From: Trinickia soli
Lineage (GTDB): Bacteria > Pseudomonadota > Gammaproteobacteria > Burkholderiales > Burkholderiaceae
Reading direction: 5' to 3'
NCBI RefSeq assembly: GCF_002879855.1
Contig: NZ_PNYB01000006.1
Coordinates: 124,001-188,000, forward strand
DNA: 64,000 nucleotides
Positions within the stretch are counted from its first letter, which is position 1. Each line of letters starts with the position of its first letter. Below are positions 19,111 through 28,114 of the stretch, one piece after another. The notes beneath the pieces were generated by a model that saw only the letters and a program-made list of their open reading frames with translations, had not been told where the DNA came from and ran no database searches. The translations under genes were made by a program, and so were the position numbers.

Positions 19111-20676
19111 ATGATCAAGCAAGCGCTCATTTCCGTCTCCGACAAGTCCGGCATCGTGCCATTCGCTCGTTCGCTGTCGGAGCTCGGCGTGAAGATTCTC
19201 TCGACGGGCGGCACGGCGAAGTTGCTCGCCGAAGCCGGCCTTCCGGTCACCGAAGTGGCCGACTACACAGGCTTTCCCGAGATGCTCGACGGGCGCGTCA
19301 AGACGCTGCATCCGAAGGTCCACGGCGGCATCCTCGCGCGCCGCGATCTGCCCGAGCACATGGCCGCGCTTCAGGCGCACGACATTCCGACGATCGACCT
19401 GCTCGTCGTGAACCTCTACCCGTTCGTTGCGACGGTGTCGAAGGATGAATGCACGCTCGAAGACGCGATCGAGAACATCGATATCGGCGGTCCGACGATG
19501 CTGCGTTCGGCTGCGAAAAACCACCGCGACGTCACCGTCGTCGTCGACCCGGCCGACTACGAGTCCGTGCTCGAAGAAATGCGTGCGAACGGCAATTCGG
19601 TCGGCTACAAGACGAACTTCCGACTGGCGACGAAGGTGTTCGCGCACACGGCGCAGTACGACGGCGCCATCACGAACTATCTGACGAGCCTGACCGAGGC
19701 GCTGCAGCATTCGTCGCGCGTCGCCTATCCGAACACGCTGAACCTCGCCTTCGAAAAGGTGCAGGATTTGCGCTACGGCGAAAATCCGCATCAAAGCGCG
19801 GCGTTCTACCGCGACCTGACCCTGCCGGCCGGCGCGTTGGCTGGTTACCGCCAATTGCAGGGCAAGGAATTGTCGTACAACAACATCGCCGATGCGGACG
19901 CGGCGTGGGAATGCGTGAAGACGTTCGATGCGCCCGCCTGCGTCATCGTCAAGCATGCGAATCCGTGCGGCGTGGCGGTCGGCGAGAGCCCGCTGCAAGC
20001 GTACGAGAAGGCGTTCCAAACCGATCCGGCGTCCGCGTTCGGCGGCATCATCGCCTTCAATCGCGAAGTGGATGAAGCGGCAGCCCAGGCCGTGTCGAAG
20101 CAGTTCGTCGAAGTGCTGATCGCGCCGTCGCTGACCGACGGCGCCAAACAGGTGCTGGCCGCCAAGCAAAACGTGCGCGTGCTCGAAATCGCGTTGGGCG
20201 CGGGCCACAACACGTACGACTTCAAGCGTGTCGGCGGCGGATTGCTCGTGCAGTCGCCCGACGCGAAGAATGTGCTGCCGCGCGACCTGCGCGTCGTCAC
20301 GAAGCGTCATCCGACGCCGCAGGAAATGGACGATCTGATGTTCGCCTGGCGCGTCGCGAAGTTCGTCAAATCGAATGCGATCGTGTTCTGCGGCAAGGGC
20401 ATGACACTCGGCGTCGGCGCCGGTCAAATGAGCCGTGTCGACTCGGCACGTATCGCGAGCATCAAGGCGGAGAACGCCGGGCTTTCGTTGAAGAGTTCGG
20501 CCGTGGCGTCGGATGCGTTCTTCCCGTTCCGCGACGGACTCGACGTCGTCGTCGCGGCCGGTGCGACCTGCGTGATCCAACCGGGCGGCTCGATGCGCGA
20601 TGACGAAGTCCTTGCAGCGGCCGACGAGCACAACATCGCAATGGTCGTGACCGGAGTGCGCCACTTCCGTCATTGA
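19111..20676 (+). CDS. purH: Bifunctional AICAR transformylase/IMP cyclohydrolase
   Basis: Last two steps of IMP synthesis, 521 residues, family-typical length. The N-terminal cyclohydrolase domain starts [20 protein letters not shown] and contains [19 protein letters not shown]. The C-terminal transformylase has the catalytic [16 protein letters not shown] and [11 protein letters not shown] segments. An intrinsic terminator follows at 20721-20746. In related genomes ruvC often comes next; here about 2.9 kb of other genes intervene. Confidence 0.98.
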   Translation: MIKQALISVSDKSGIVPFARSLSELGVKILSTGGTAKLLAEAGLPVTEVADYTGFPEMLDGRVKTLHPKVHGGILARRDLPEHMAALQAHDIPTIDLLVVNLYPFVATVSKDECTLEDAIENIDIGGPTMLRSAAKNHRDVTVVVDPADYESVLEEMRANGNSVGYKTNFRLATKVFAHTAQYDGAITNYLTSLTEALQHSSRVAYPNTLNLAFEKVQDLRYGENPHQSAAFYRDLTLPAGALAGYRQLQGKELSYNNIADADAAWECVKTFDAPACVIVKHANPCGVAVGESPLQAYEKAFQTDPASAFGGIIAFNREVDEAAAQAVSKQFVEVLIAPSLTDGAKQVLAAKQNVRVLEIALGAGHNTYDFKRVGGGLLVQSPDAKNVLPRDLRVVTKRHPTPQEMDDLMFAWRVAKFVKSNAIVFCGKGMTLGVGAGQMSRVDSARIASIKAENAGLSLKSSAVASDAFFPFRDGLDVVVAAGATCVIQPGGSMRDDEVLAAADEHNIAMVVTGVRHFRH

Positions 20677-20720
20677 CCGCGCATGGATTGACCGCAGCGA
20701 GCGCTGAGGCGCCTGCGACG

Positions 20721-20746
20721 AAACCCGGCTGCGGCCGGGTTTTTTT
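20721..20746 (+). terminator. Intrinsic terminator after purH
   Basis: AAACCCGGC-TGCG-GCCGGGTTT is a perfect 9-bp stem with a four-base loop, and the run of T continues through 20746. It lies 44 bases after the purH stop and closes the dusB-fis-purH block. Confidence 0.9.
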
Positions 20747-20904
20747 GTGTCTGGCGAATCGGGGCCGGTTGCGCCGGTCTGGTGAGTCCCCGCTGTGCGC
20801 GAAGCGAGTCCGTCCCCTCCGATGGTCTGTTTTTTTTCGCGAGACTCACCCAGCGCGGCCCACTCTGGCAGGCTCGACTCCCTCCCCAAACCGAAACGCG
20901 ACCC

Positions 20905-21693
20905 ATGACCTACTCGCTCGCTGAGTCCCACTCTTTCATCGAGGAACATCAGTCCTTCATCGAGCGCTTTGCGCGAACGATCGAAGTCGCGTCGTCAAGC
21001 AGCGGGGCGATAGTCGGCGCGAAGGACATTCACTCTCGCCACCTGACGGCCAGCGACGCATACGCGCGCATCGTGGGCCTGCGTTATGGCAAAGACGTGG
21101 CCGGTCGCCTGGATCGCGACATGCCCTGCGAAGGCACTGCACGATTCGCCGATTGCTTCGTGCGCGAAGATCGCGACTTGCTGGAAAGCGGCAATCCTGG
21201 TGCAACAACATCGGTCCTTAACATCCACCGGTATGAAACCGGGCTCACCGCGCTCGTATTCGACAAGTTCTTGCTGAAGCACCATCCGACGAAATCGGTG
21301 CTGGGCATCGTCTACAGTGCCTATGAAACGAGTCTCGAGCGATTCACTGCGCTGTTCCCCGGCTATTGGGCGCAGTTCGGTTTCGGATGCAGTATCGAGC
21401 GCGCCGATGCCTCAGCTGTCCACGGCCTCGGACAGCTTTCGCCACTTGAATACGAAGTGGTCTTTCTGCTCGCGGTAGGCATTGACGCGGGGGGCATCAT
21501 GCACTTCATGCGCCGCTTGCGCCCTGCCCCGGGCACGAACGAAGACGTTAGCGCTGCCCTCGCCGGTATCGCCGACAAAGCCACGGCCGCCGGCATCACT
21601 TTCGCGAGCTTACGAGAGGTGCTGATCGATGCGCGCGTCCATCAACGCATGCCCGGATCGTTTTTCGGTAAAGTCGTTGGATCGCACCTCTAG
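20905..21693 (+). CDS. PAS-like sensor with degenerate LuxR-type C-terminus, putative regulator
   Basis: Protein of 262 residues. The first ~130 residues look like a PAS-type sensor fold (AIVGAKDIHSRHLTASDAYARI, then later HRYETGLTALVFDKFLLK and GIVYSAYETS). Residues ~173-250 start LSPLEYEVVFLLAVGI, matching the opening of a LuxR-type helix-turn-helix, but the recognition helix region is not clear. It is followed after nine bases by a D-threonine-aldolase-like gene whose ribosome site overlaps its stop, so it may control or sense substrate for that enzyme. Start at 20905 avoids an upstream extension that runs through the terminator region. Confidence 0.6.
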   Translation: MTYSLAESHSFIEEHQSFIERFARTIEVASSSSGAIVGAKDIHSRHLTASDAYARIVGLRYGKDVAGRLDRDMPCEGTARFADCFVREDRDLLESGNPGATTSVLNIHRYETGLTALVFDKFLLKHHPTKSVLGIVYSAYETSLERFTALFPGYWAQFGFGCSIERADASAVHGLGQLSPLEYEVVFLLAVGIDAGGIMHFMRRLRPAPGTNEDVSAALAGIADKATAAGITFASLREVLIDARVHQRMPGSFFGKVVGSHL

Positions 21694-21702
21694 GAGTCGC
21701 AC

Positions 21703-22854
21703 TTGACACGCGCACCCGCCCTTGGCCCGAACGCCTATCTGATCGGCGTTGCCGGCAGTCGAAACAGGCTCGACACGCCCGCGCTCGTGCTCGATCGCGC
21801 AGCCCTCATGCGCAATATCGCAAAGATGGCAACGACGGCCGCACGGCACGGCGTCGGGCTGCGCCCGCATGTGAAGAGCCACAAATCGGCGCGCATCGCA
21901 CAGATGCAGATCGACGCGGGCGCACTCGGCGTGAGCTGTGCGACGCTGGGCGAAGCTGAGGCGATGGTTGAGGCCGGCGTGCCGGGTGTACTCATCACGT
22001 CGCCTGTCGTCAGTTCGAACAAGCTGCGCCGCCTCGTTGAGCTTGCAGAGAAGGCGGGCCCGCGGCAATTGATGGTCGTCGTGGACGACGCCCGCAACGT
22101 GGCCGAGCTCGCCGTGCTGGCCGCCCGGCTCGCGTATCCGCTCGACGTACTGATCGATTACCACTCGGGCTACCACCGCACGGGCGTCGTCGACGAAAAC
22201 GCTGCGCTCGCGCTCGCCCGGGCGATCAACGACACTGGTTCGCTGCGGCTGCGCGGCTTGCAGGCATATGGCGGGCATCTGCAACATATCGAAGGGCGCG
22301 AGCGCCGCAATACAGCGGCCGCGCAATTGAGCCACACCGTCGCCAGGCTCGTTGCCGCACTCGAATCGGCCGGCATGCCCGTCGAGATCGTCACCGGCGT
22401 GGGCACGGGCACTCACGAGGCCGACGCCGCCGCGGGCGTGTTCACCGAAATGCAACCGGGCTCGTATGTGTTCATGGATGCCGAGTACGCGCAAGTTCTG
22501 GCTGAGGATGGACAGGACACGCCGTTCGAGACGGCGCTGTTCGTTCAAAGCACGGTGGTCAGCACGCAGGCCGATGCCTGGGTCACCGTCGACGCCGGCA
22601 CCAAAAGCTTCGCGACCGACAGCGGCGTGCCCATCGTTGCGCGCGGCGTGAACGGGCCGTCCTCGTATGCATTCTTCGGCGACGAACATGGCAAGCTCAT
22701 CGTCGCCAGCGAGCACCGCCCATCCCTGGGCGCCCATATCGAATTTGTCACGCCGCATTGCGACCCAACCGTGAATCTGTACGACCGGTATCACGTCGTC
22801 GAGGGTGAGGTGCTCGTCGATATCTGGCCGATCGAAGCGCGCGGCAGGCTTTGA
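21703..22854 (+). CDS. DSD1-family PLP enzyme (D-threonine aldolase / 3-hydroxyaspartate aldolase-like)
   Basis: Fold-type III PLP enzyme of 383 residues with an alanine-racemase-like barrel and a C-terminal metal site. LRPHVKSHKSARIAQMQI carries the PLP lysine (about Lys58). VTPHCDPTVNLYDRY near residues 350-364 has the H-x-D metal ligands (about His352/Asp354) of D-threonine and D-hydroxyaspartate aldolases. It starts with TTG at 21703, with AGGAG ten bases upstream in the stop region of the regulator. Likely acts on a D-beta-hydroxy amino acid; aldolase versus dehydratase activity cannot be decided from sequence. Confidence 0.88.
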   Translation: MTRAPALGPNAYLIGVAGSRNRLDTPALVLDRAALMRNIAKMATTAARHGVGLRPHVKSHKSARIAQMQIDAGALGVSCATLGEAEAMVEAGVPGVLITSPVVSSNKLRRLVELAEKAGPRQLMVVVDDARNVAELAVLAARLAYPLDVLIDYHSGYHRTGVVDENAALALARAINDTGSLRLRGLQAYGGHLQHIEGRERRNTAAAQLSHTVARLVAALESAGMPVEIVTGVGTGTHEADAAAGVFTEMQPGSYVFMDAEYAQVLAEDGQDTPFETALFVQSTVVSTQADAWVTVDAGTKSFATDSGVPIVARGVNGPSSYAFFGDEHGKLIVASEHRPSLGAHIEFVTPHCDPTVNLYDRYHVVEGEVLVDIWPIEARGRL

Positions 22855-22907
22855 GCCGCAGCTCCGCCTGTGGGCACCCGACCTTCACCGACGAGCATCT
22901 CGTTGCA

Positions 22908-23345
22908 TCACAGCTTCTCCCAATCCCCTTCCAGCGTTCTGGCATTGACCGGCGTCGACGAGGCCCACACGGTCGCTTCCGGAAACGTAGCCTTGACCTC
23001 CCGCGCGAAATTGCCATGCACGAAAGCCGAGTACGACTGCCCCGCCGTAGAACACGAAACGATATAGACCGAGGTCTTCTTGTCCCATTCGATGTTCAAA
23101 TGAGAAAACTGCTTCTTGTAGCACGCCCAGGTTTGACAATCGCTCAAGCTGTTCGCGGATCCGTGGCCAATGATGACGAGCACGTTACGGTCCTCGCCGC
23201 CGCCGCCCTCCGTGTGACTCGCTGTCGGCGTAGTCAGGACATAGCTACCTTTCGCCGAAACGACATTCGATTTATCTTGCGCAACGGTATTGATCGCCGT
23301 CTGCACAGCGGAATCGTCCGGCTCGGTGGTGATAATGTCGAACAT
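22908..23345 (-). CDS. Small caspase-like / MARTX-CPD-like protein (putative clan CD peptidase)
   Basis: Protein of 145 residues without a signal peptide. Two hydrophobic strands end in candidate catalytic residues: NVLVIIGHGSANS (His61) and TSVYIVSCSTAGQ (Cys98). This strand-HG, strand-SC layout is that of clan CD cysteine peptidases. The spacing and following segment (FVHGNFAREVKATFP, then a strand, ending near GDW) resemble the inositol-phosphate-activated CPD of MARTX toxins (family C80). It would be a free-standing domain. An excellent AAGGAG site sits ahead of the ATG at 23345. It is convergent with the aldolase gene. Peptidase function is inference from motif layout. Confidence 0.55.
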   Translation of the reverse strand: MFDIITTEPDDSAVQTAINTVAQDKSNVVSAKGSYVLTTPTASHTEGGGGEDRNVLVIIGHGSANSLSDCQTWACYKKQFSHLNIEWDKKTSVYIVSCSTAGQSYSAFVHGNFAREVKATFPEATVWASSTPVNARTLEGDWEKL

Positions 23346-23471
23346 GTTTTCTCCTTGTTCCGTCGATAAGAGTGACGGGCACATGAAGCGTAGGCTGAGG
23401 GCGAAAATCCTTGAATAGGCCATACGTCGTCGATGAAGTCAGGGGTGCGACGCAAAGGGCTTCACGGCAAA

Positions 23472-23511
23472 GGTCAGGTGACCCCGTCTCCGCGGACGGG
23501 GTCACCTGACC
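23472..23511. repeat. Perfect inverted repeat, 17-bp arms, 6-base centre
   Basis: GGTCAGGTGACCCCGTC and GACGGGGTCACCTGACC form a perfect hairpin around TCCGCG. The arm itself includes the partial palindrome GGTCA-GG-TGACC. No T-run follows on either strand. It lies between the divergently oriented caspase-like gene and ruvC, so it is not in a normal terminator position. It may be a REP-like element, a protein site, or a mark of the accessory segment's edge. Confidence 0.75.
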
Positions 23512-23585
23512 GGGCTACCCGCACCGCATTAGGCGCGGCGCGCCGTTCGTTGTAGTATCTCGGGCACTTCGTCCGGTTTTTGTTC

Positions 23586-24128
23586 ATGAGAATTCTCGGC
23601 ATCGACCCCGGCTTGCGCGTCACGGGTTTTGGCGTCATCGACCAGTCGGGGCAGCGGCTCACCTACGTGACGAGCGGCGTCATTCGCACCGCAGACGGCG
23701 ACCTGCCCTCCCGTCTCGGCACGATCTTCGACGGCGTCTCGGCGCTGATCCGCGAGCACGCGCCCGACCAATCGGCCATCGAAAAGGTGTTCGTCAACGT
23801 CAATCCCCAATCGACGCTGCTGCTCGGGCAAGCGCGCGGCGCGGCGATTTGCGGGCTCGTGGCCGGCGGCGTGCCGGTGGCCGAATACACCGCGCTGCAG
23901 TTGAAACAGGCCGTGGTCGGCTACGGCCGCGCAACGAAAGAGCAAATGCAGCAAATGGTCGTGCGTTTGCTGAACCTGTCGGGCGTGCCTGGCACCGACG
24001 CCGCCGATGCGCTCGGCATGGCCATCTGCCACGCCCACGGCGGCAACACGCTCGACACGCTGGGCGGCATCGCACCGGCGCTGGCCAGGAAGGGCCTGCG
24101 CGTGCGGCGCGGGCGGCTCGTGGGGTGA
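23586..24128 (+). CDS. ruvC: Crossover junction endodeoxyribonuclease RuvC
   Basis: Holliday-junction resolvase of 180 residues. The four catalytic acids are visible: Asp in [15 protein letters not shown], Glu in [14 protein letters not shown], and two Asp in [14 protein letters not shown]. It works with RuvAB to resolve recombination intermediates. ATG at 23586 is preferred to a TTG two codons earlier. In this window ruvA does not follow directly; a small membrane-protein frame lies between. Confidence 0.97.
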   Translation: MRILGIDPGLRVTGFGVIDQSGQRLTYVTSGVIRTADGDLPSRLGTIFDGVSALIREHAPDQSAIEKVFVNVNPQSTLLLGQARGAAICGLVAGGVPVAEYTALQLKQAVVGYGRATKEQMQQMVVRLLNLSGVPGTDAADALGMAICHAHGGNTLDTLGGIAPALARKGLRVRRGRLVG

Positions 24129-24239
24129 GTCCGCCGGGGACGCGCCAAAGGGCTCCGACCACGTCCGAAAATTCGGCAATCCGATCGGGACCCCCCGTAG
24201 GGACGGCAGACTGCGAGACGATCCGCTCTGGAGCGTCCC

Positions 24240-24326
24240 ATGACCGCATCCTTCCTTCTGTCCCAAGCAATCCGGCTCATTCCAGACACGAACAGCAAAT
24301 ATTTCGGAACGGTTGACGTCAGATGA
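24240..24326 (+). CDS. Possible 28-residue leader ORF upstream of small membrane protein
   Basis: Short frame ATG 24240 to TGA 24326 (starts MTASFLLSQAIRL). It has a good GGAG ribosome site six bases ahead of the ATG, and its stop overlaps the next start by four bases (ATGA). This suggests translational coupling of the following gene, whose own ribosome site is weak. No homology recognised; it may be chance or a remnant. Confidence 0.3.
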   Translation: MTASFLLSQAIRLIPDTNSKYFGTVDVR

Positions 24327-24604
24327 AACGTCTGGTGCTACAGTTCGTGCTCGCCATTGGCCTCACGGCGCCCGTTTTTCTCGTGCTTACGAGCTTCGAC
24401 ACAGTTGGTCGCGTGGATAACGGGGAAACCCGCTGGAAGCTCTTGATCCCGCCGTTCCGCCTGTACGGCGCCGTTGGAATTGAAGGCGAAGACGAGGTCA
24501 TTGCCGGCGTGCCGCTTATCGCAAGCTTCACGTCAGCTGTGTGCTTCATCAGGTTCTTATCGATCATTCTCAACCATCGTCACGCTAAGCGTCACCCGCC
24601 ATGA
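24323..24604 (+). CDS. Small two-helix membrane protein between ruvC and ruvA
   Basis: Hypothetical protein of 93 residues with two hydrophobic segments: residues ~4-24 ([19 protein letters not shown]) and ~63-83 ([19 protein letters not shown]). A polar stretch ([23 protein letters not shown]) lies between. The basic tail HRHAKRHPP suggests a cytoplasmic C-terminus. Its TGA overlaps the ruvA ATG by four bases, and ruvA lacks a clear ribosome site of its own, so ruvA translation may depend on it. Visibly less GC-rich than its neighbours. I do not recognise the family; it is not part of the usual ruv operon. Confidence 0.6.
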   Translation: MKRLVLQFVLAIGLTAPVFLVLTSFDTVGRVDNGETRWKLLIPPFRLYGAVGIEGEDEVIAGVPLIASFTSAVCFIRFLSIILNHRHAKRHPP

Positions 24605-25182
24605 TCGGTCGCATTGCCGGCATCCTGCTCGAAAAGAATCCGCCTCATCTGCTCGTCGATTGCAACGGCGTCGGCTATGAGGTCGACGTGCCGATGAGCA
24701 CGTTCTACAACCTCCCCTCGGTGGGCGAGAAAATCGTCCTGTTGACGCAGTTCATCGTTCGCGAAGACGCCCATCTGCTCTACGGCTTCGGCACACCGCA
24801 GGAGCGCTCCACGTTTCGCGAGCTGCTCAAGATCAGTGGCATCGGCGCGCGGATGGCGTTGGCCGTGCTGTCGGGCATGAGCGTGCAGGAACTTGCGCAG
24901 GCCGTCACGCTGCAGGACGCCGCACGCCTGACGCGCGTGCCGGGCATCGGCAAGAAAACGGCCGAGCGGCTGATGCTCGAGCTGAAGGGCAAGCTTGGCG
25001 CCGACCTTGGCACCGCGGCGGCGGCAGCTTCGCCGTCCGACCACGCCTCGGACATCCTGAACGCCCTGCTCGCATTGGGCTACTCAGAGAAAGAAGCCCT
25101 CGCGGCGATCAAGCACGTGCCGGCCGGCACAGGCGTCTCCGAAGGCATCAAGCTCGCACTGAAGGCGTTGTCGAAGGCTTGA
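24601..25182 (+). CDS. ruvA: Holliday junction branch migration protein RuvA
   Basis: Junction-binding tetramer subunit, 193 residues. The OB-fold N-domain starts [19 protein letters not shown]; two helix-hairpin-helix motifs follow ([20 protein letters not shown] and [19 protein letters not shown]). The C-terminal domain III ([20 protein letters not shown]) contacts RuvB. The start overlaps the stop of the small membrane-protein gene. Confidence 0.97.
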   Translation: MIGRIAGILLEKNPPHLLVDCNGVGYEVDVPMSTFYNLPSVGEKIVLLTQFIVREDAHLLYGFGTPQERSTFRELLKISGIGARMALAVLSGMSVQELAQAVTLQDAARLTRVPGIGKKTAERLMLELKGKLGADLGTAAAAASPSDHASDILNALLALGYSEKEALAAIKHVPAGTGVSEGIKLALKALSKA

Positions 25183-25217
25183 CGGCCGCGGCCGGCGCGC
25201 GCGGTACAATTGCGCTC

Positions 25218-26285
25218 ATGATCGAAACCGATAAGCTCGCCGCCGAGCGCATCATTTCCGCCACGCCTGCTTCCACGCATGAAGAGGCGTTGGAGCGCGC
25301 GTTGCGTCCGCGTCAGCTCGACGAGTATGTCGGGCAGGAAAAGGTGCGCGGGCAGCTCGAAATCTTCATCGAAGCGGCAAGGCGCCGCTCGGAAGCACTC
25401 GACCACGTTTTACTGTTCGGGCCGCCCGGTCTCGGCAAGACGACACTCGCCCACATCATCGCGCGCGAAATGGGCGTCAACCTGCGGCAGACGTCGGGCC
25501 CCGTCCTCGAACGCGCAGGCGACCTCGCTGCGTTGCTGACGAATCTCGAAGCGAACGACGTCCTTTTCATCGACGAAATCCATCGGCTTTCACCCGTCGT
25601 CGAGGAAATTCTCTATCCGGCGCTCGAGGACTATCAGATCGACATCATGATCGGCGAAGGGCCGGCCGCGCGCAGCGTGAAGCTCGATCTGCAGCCGTTC
25701 ACGCTGGTCGGCGCAACGACGCGCGCCGGGATGCTGACGAACCCGCTGCGCGACCGCTTCGGCATCGTCGCCCGTTTGGAGTTCTACGACGCGGAACAGC
25801 TCTCGCGCATCGTGCGGCGCTCGGCGTCGCTGCTCGGGGCACAGATTCACCCCGACGGCGCATTCGAAATCGCCAAGCGTTCGCGCGGCACGCCGCGGAT
25901 CGCCAATCGCTTGCTGCGCCGCGTGCGCGATTACGCGGAAGTGAAGGCCGACGGCGCAATCACGGCGCCCGTCGCCGATGCCGCGCTAGCCATGCTCGAT
26001 GTCGACCCGGTCGGCTTCGATCTGATGGATCGCAAGCTGCTCGAAGCGATTCTGCACAAGTTCGACGGCGGCCCGGTCGGCGTCGATAACCTCGCCGCAG
26101 CAATCGGAGAGGAGCGCGATACGATCGAGGACGTACTCGAACCGTTTCTGATTCAGCAGGGGTTCTTGCAACGCACGCCGCGGGGCCGCGTGGCGACGCT
26201 TGCCGCCTACCGTCATTTCGGCTTGGCCGCACCCGATGCGTCGAGCACCGTGCGTACGCTGTGGGATGACGAAAACAAGGCGTAA
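25218..26285 (+). CDS. ruvB: Holliday junction DNA helicase RuvB
   Basis: AAA+ motor for branch migration, 355 residues. Walker A is [16 protein letters not shown], Walker [11 protein letters not shown], and sensor/arginine-finger segments [19 protein letters not shown] are intact. The winged-helix end contains [23 protein letters not shown] at 25218 gives the typical MIETDKL start, 35 bases after ruvA; upstream in-frame codons are non-conserved. Confidence 0.98.
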   Translation: MIETDKLAAERIISATPASTHEEALERALRPRQLDEYVGQEKVRGQLEIFIEAARRRSEALDHVLLFGPPGLGKTTLAHIIAREMGVNLRQTSGPVLERAGDLAALLTNLEANDVLFIDEIHRLSPVVEEILYPALEDYQIDIMIGEGPAARSVKLDLQPFTLVGATTRAGMLTNPLRDRFGIVARLEFYDAEQLSRIVRRSASLLGAQIHPDGAFEIAKRSRGTPRIANRLLRRVRDYAEVKADGAITAPVADAALAMLDVDPVGFDLMDRKLLEAILHKFDGGPVGVDNLAAAIGEERDTIEDVLEPFLIQQGFLQRTPRGRVATLAAYRHFGLAAPDASSTVRTLWDDENKA

Positions 26286-26356
26286 GCGCACACCTCGCTA
26301 AAGCAACACAGACGCAAAGCATCCACGGCACTGCAGCGCATCGAGGTTAGAGAGCG

Positions 26357-27295
26357 ATGTCCGAATCGGCTAATCAGCGTGACGACGGGCGAAATACGCC
26401 GCTGTCCCCGCTTGTCTTGCGGCTGCGCCAGCGGATTTCACAAAGCGTGCTCAGTGTCACGAGCGGCAGCGGTCCTACGCTCGATTACAACAATCCTCCC
26501 GGCGACCTGGGCCTGTTCGGCCCCGATTCCGTCTGTTGGCGCGTGCATGCCGATTTCACATCGATGATGATCGGCGGCGTCAGTGCGTTGATGCTGCAAG
26601 CGCTGCACCCATTGGCGCTCGCTGGCGTTTGGGATCACTCGACGTTTCGCACGGACATGCGCGGCCGCTTGAGGCGCACCGCCACATTCATTGCCGGCAC
26701 GACCTATGGGGCGCGCGACGACGCGCTGGCCCTGATCGAGCGCGTCAAGCGCATCCATCTTGGCGTCACGGGCGTGGCGCCCGATGGCCGGCCTTACCGC
26801 GCCGATGATCCAGCGCTGCTCACCTGGGTGCACGTCGCCGAAGTGTCGAGCTTTCTGGCTGCCTATCTGCGCTACGTCCAGCCATCGCTGGCGTCGGCAG
26901 AACAGGACCGCTATTACGCGGAGGTCGCACTGATCGCCAGGCTGCTCGGCGCGTCGGACGTACCCGAAACGCGCGCCCAGGTTGCCGACTATCTGGTCGC
27001 GATGCGGCCCGAGCTCGAAGCCGGCCCCCGGACGCATGAGGTCGTCCGAATTTTGCGCCATGCGGCGCCGCCCGATCGACCGCTCATGCGGCCGGCCGTG
27101 GGATTGATGCTTAACGCGGGCGTCGATCTGCTACCGGAATGGGCCCAGACGATGCTCGGTTTCAGCGCGCTCGCACGCATACAAGGCGTGCTGGCACGTC
27201 CAGGCGTTCGGGTCATCGCGCCCGTGATTCGGTGGGCGCACGTGAATGCCGTTTCCAAACGCGCGCGCCGGCGGGCCGCGGCGGTGCATACATAG
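26357..27295 (+). CDS. MpaB-type oxygenase family protein (DUF2236)
   Basis: Protein of 312 residues in the family that includes latex-clearing protein and fungal MpaB. Conserved blocks are visible: DSVCWRVHADFTSMMIGGVSA, LMLQALHPLALAGVWDHSTF, TTYGARDDALALIERVKRIH and LLTWVHVAEVSSFLAAY, the last providing a histidine typical of the haem-binding helices. Members are likely haem-dependent oxygenases, but the substrate here is unknown. It lies between ruvB and the convergent gpmB-like gene and does not belong to the recombination operon. Confidence 0.82.
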   Translation: MSESANQRDDGRNTPLSPLVLRLRQRISQSVLSVTSGSGPTLDYNNPPGDLGLFGPDSVCWRVHADFTSMMIGGVSALMLQALHPLALAGVWDHSTFRTDMRGRLRRTATFIAGTTYGARDDALALIERVKRIHLGVTGVAPDGRPYRADDPALLTWVHVAEVSSFLAAYLRYVQPSLASAEQDRYYAEVALIARLLGASDVPETRAQVADYLVAMRPELEAGPRTHEVVRILRHAAPPDRPLMRPAVGLMLNAGVDLLPEWAQTMLGFSALARIQGVLARPGVRVIAPVIRWAHVNAVSKRARRRAAAVHT

Positions 27296-27408
27296 GCGAT
27301 TCACGAGGCGCCGTTGTGCGCTCAACGGCGATCGGTGCGATGACTGAAAAGTCCGGCGAGCGCTCGCCCGTGCCGTCGCAGCCGCCCGCATGCGCGCACC
27401 CGCCGGAC

Positions 27409-28083
27409 TCACCGGCCTGTTCGCGCCCCTTTCGCCAATCCGTCATCCGCGCTGGCCCCATCCAGATGCGCGATGTCGGCCCATCCGAGCACCTGCGCCG
27501 TACCGTCGTCCCGAAACTCGACGGTATTGATGCTGGTATTGAGCAGCGGGTAGTCACGCGGCGCATCAAGCGCAAGGCTGCGCGCATGGCGGTAGACGCA
27601 GTCGAGCACCCCGCCATGCGTCACGCAGGCGATACGGCCCCCGCGATGCGCCTGGACGATCGCCTCGACCGCATGAAGGACGCGGTGAAAAAAAGCACGC
27701 ACCGATTCCCCTCCGGGCGGCGCGAATCCCGGGTCACGCGTTTGCCAGCGCGCATAGTCGTCCGGAAAGCGGTCCGCAATCTCGCCGCTGTCGTGCCCCT
27801 GGAACACGCCATAAGCACGCTCGCGCAAGCCTTCGACCAGCCGCAATCCGAGCCCGAGCGCAGCCGCCGCGGGTTGCGCGGTCTGCTGGGCGCGCAGCAG
27901 ATCGCTCGAATAGATCGCGTCGAGCGCAGCAGCATCGCGCGCTTCGCGAGCAAGGCGTTCGGCAAGACGCTGCGCCTGGGCCACACCGCTTTGCGCCAGC
28001 GGAATATCCACATGACCTTGAATGCGCTTGATGCGATTCCAGTCGGTTTCGCCATGTCGAATGAAAAGGACGTGCGTAGGCAT
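27409..28083 (-). CDS. gpmB: Histidine phosphatase family protein (GpmB-like)
   Basis: Phosphoglycerate-mutase-like phosphatase of 224 residues. The catalytic RHG motif is in HVLFIRHGETDWNRIKRIQGH; further residues are IYSSDLLRAQQTAQ, LRERAYGVFQGHD (acid) and ACVTHGGVLD (second His). Named gpmB by annotation custom; a broad-specificity phosphatase is as likely as mutase activity. Start ATG at 28083 is preferred to a TTG two codons up. It follows dtd (and tyrS) on the same strand, a Burkholderia arrangement. Confidence 0.86.
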   Translation of the reverse strand: MPTHVLFIRHGETDWNRIKRIQGHVDIPLAQSGVAQAQRLAERLAREARDAAALDAIYSSDLLRAQQTAQPAAAALGLGLRLVEGLRERAYGVFQGHDSGEIADRFPDDYARWQTRDPGFAPPGGESVRAFFHRVLHAVEAIVQAHRGGRIACVTHGGVLDCVYRHARSLALDAPRDYPLLNTSINTVEFRDDGTAQVLGWADIAHLDGASADDGLAKGARTGR

Positions 28084-28114
28084 CGGCAAGAGATAGCTGG
28101 CAAATGAGGAAAAA

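Noticed and set aside
20782-20904. Upstream extension of the PAS-type gene
   Set aside because: Lies in low-complexity intergenic sequence just after the purH terminator and lacks a ribosome site.
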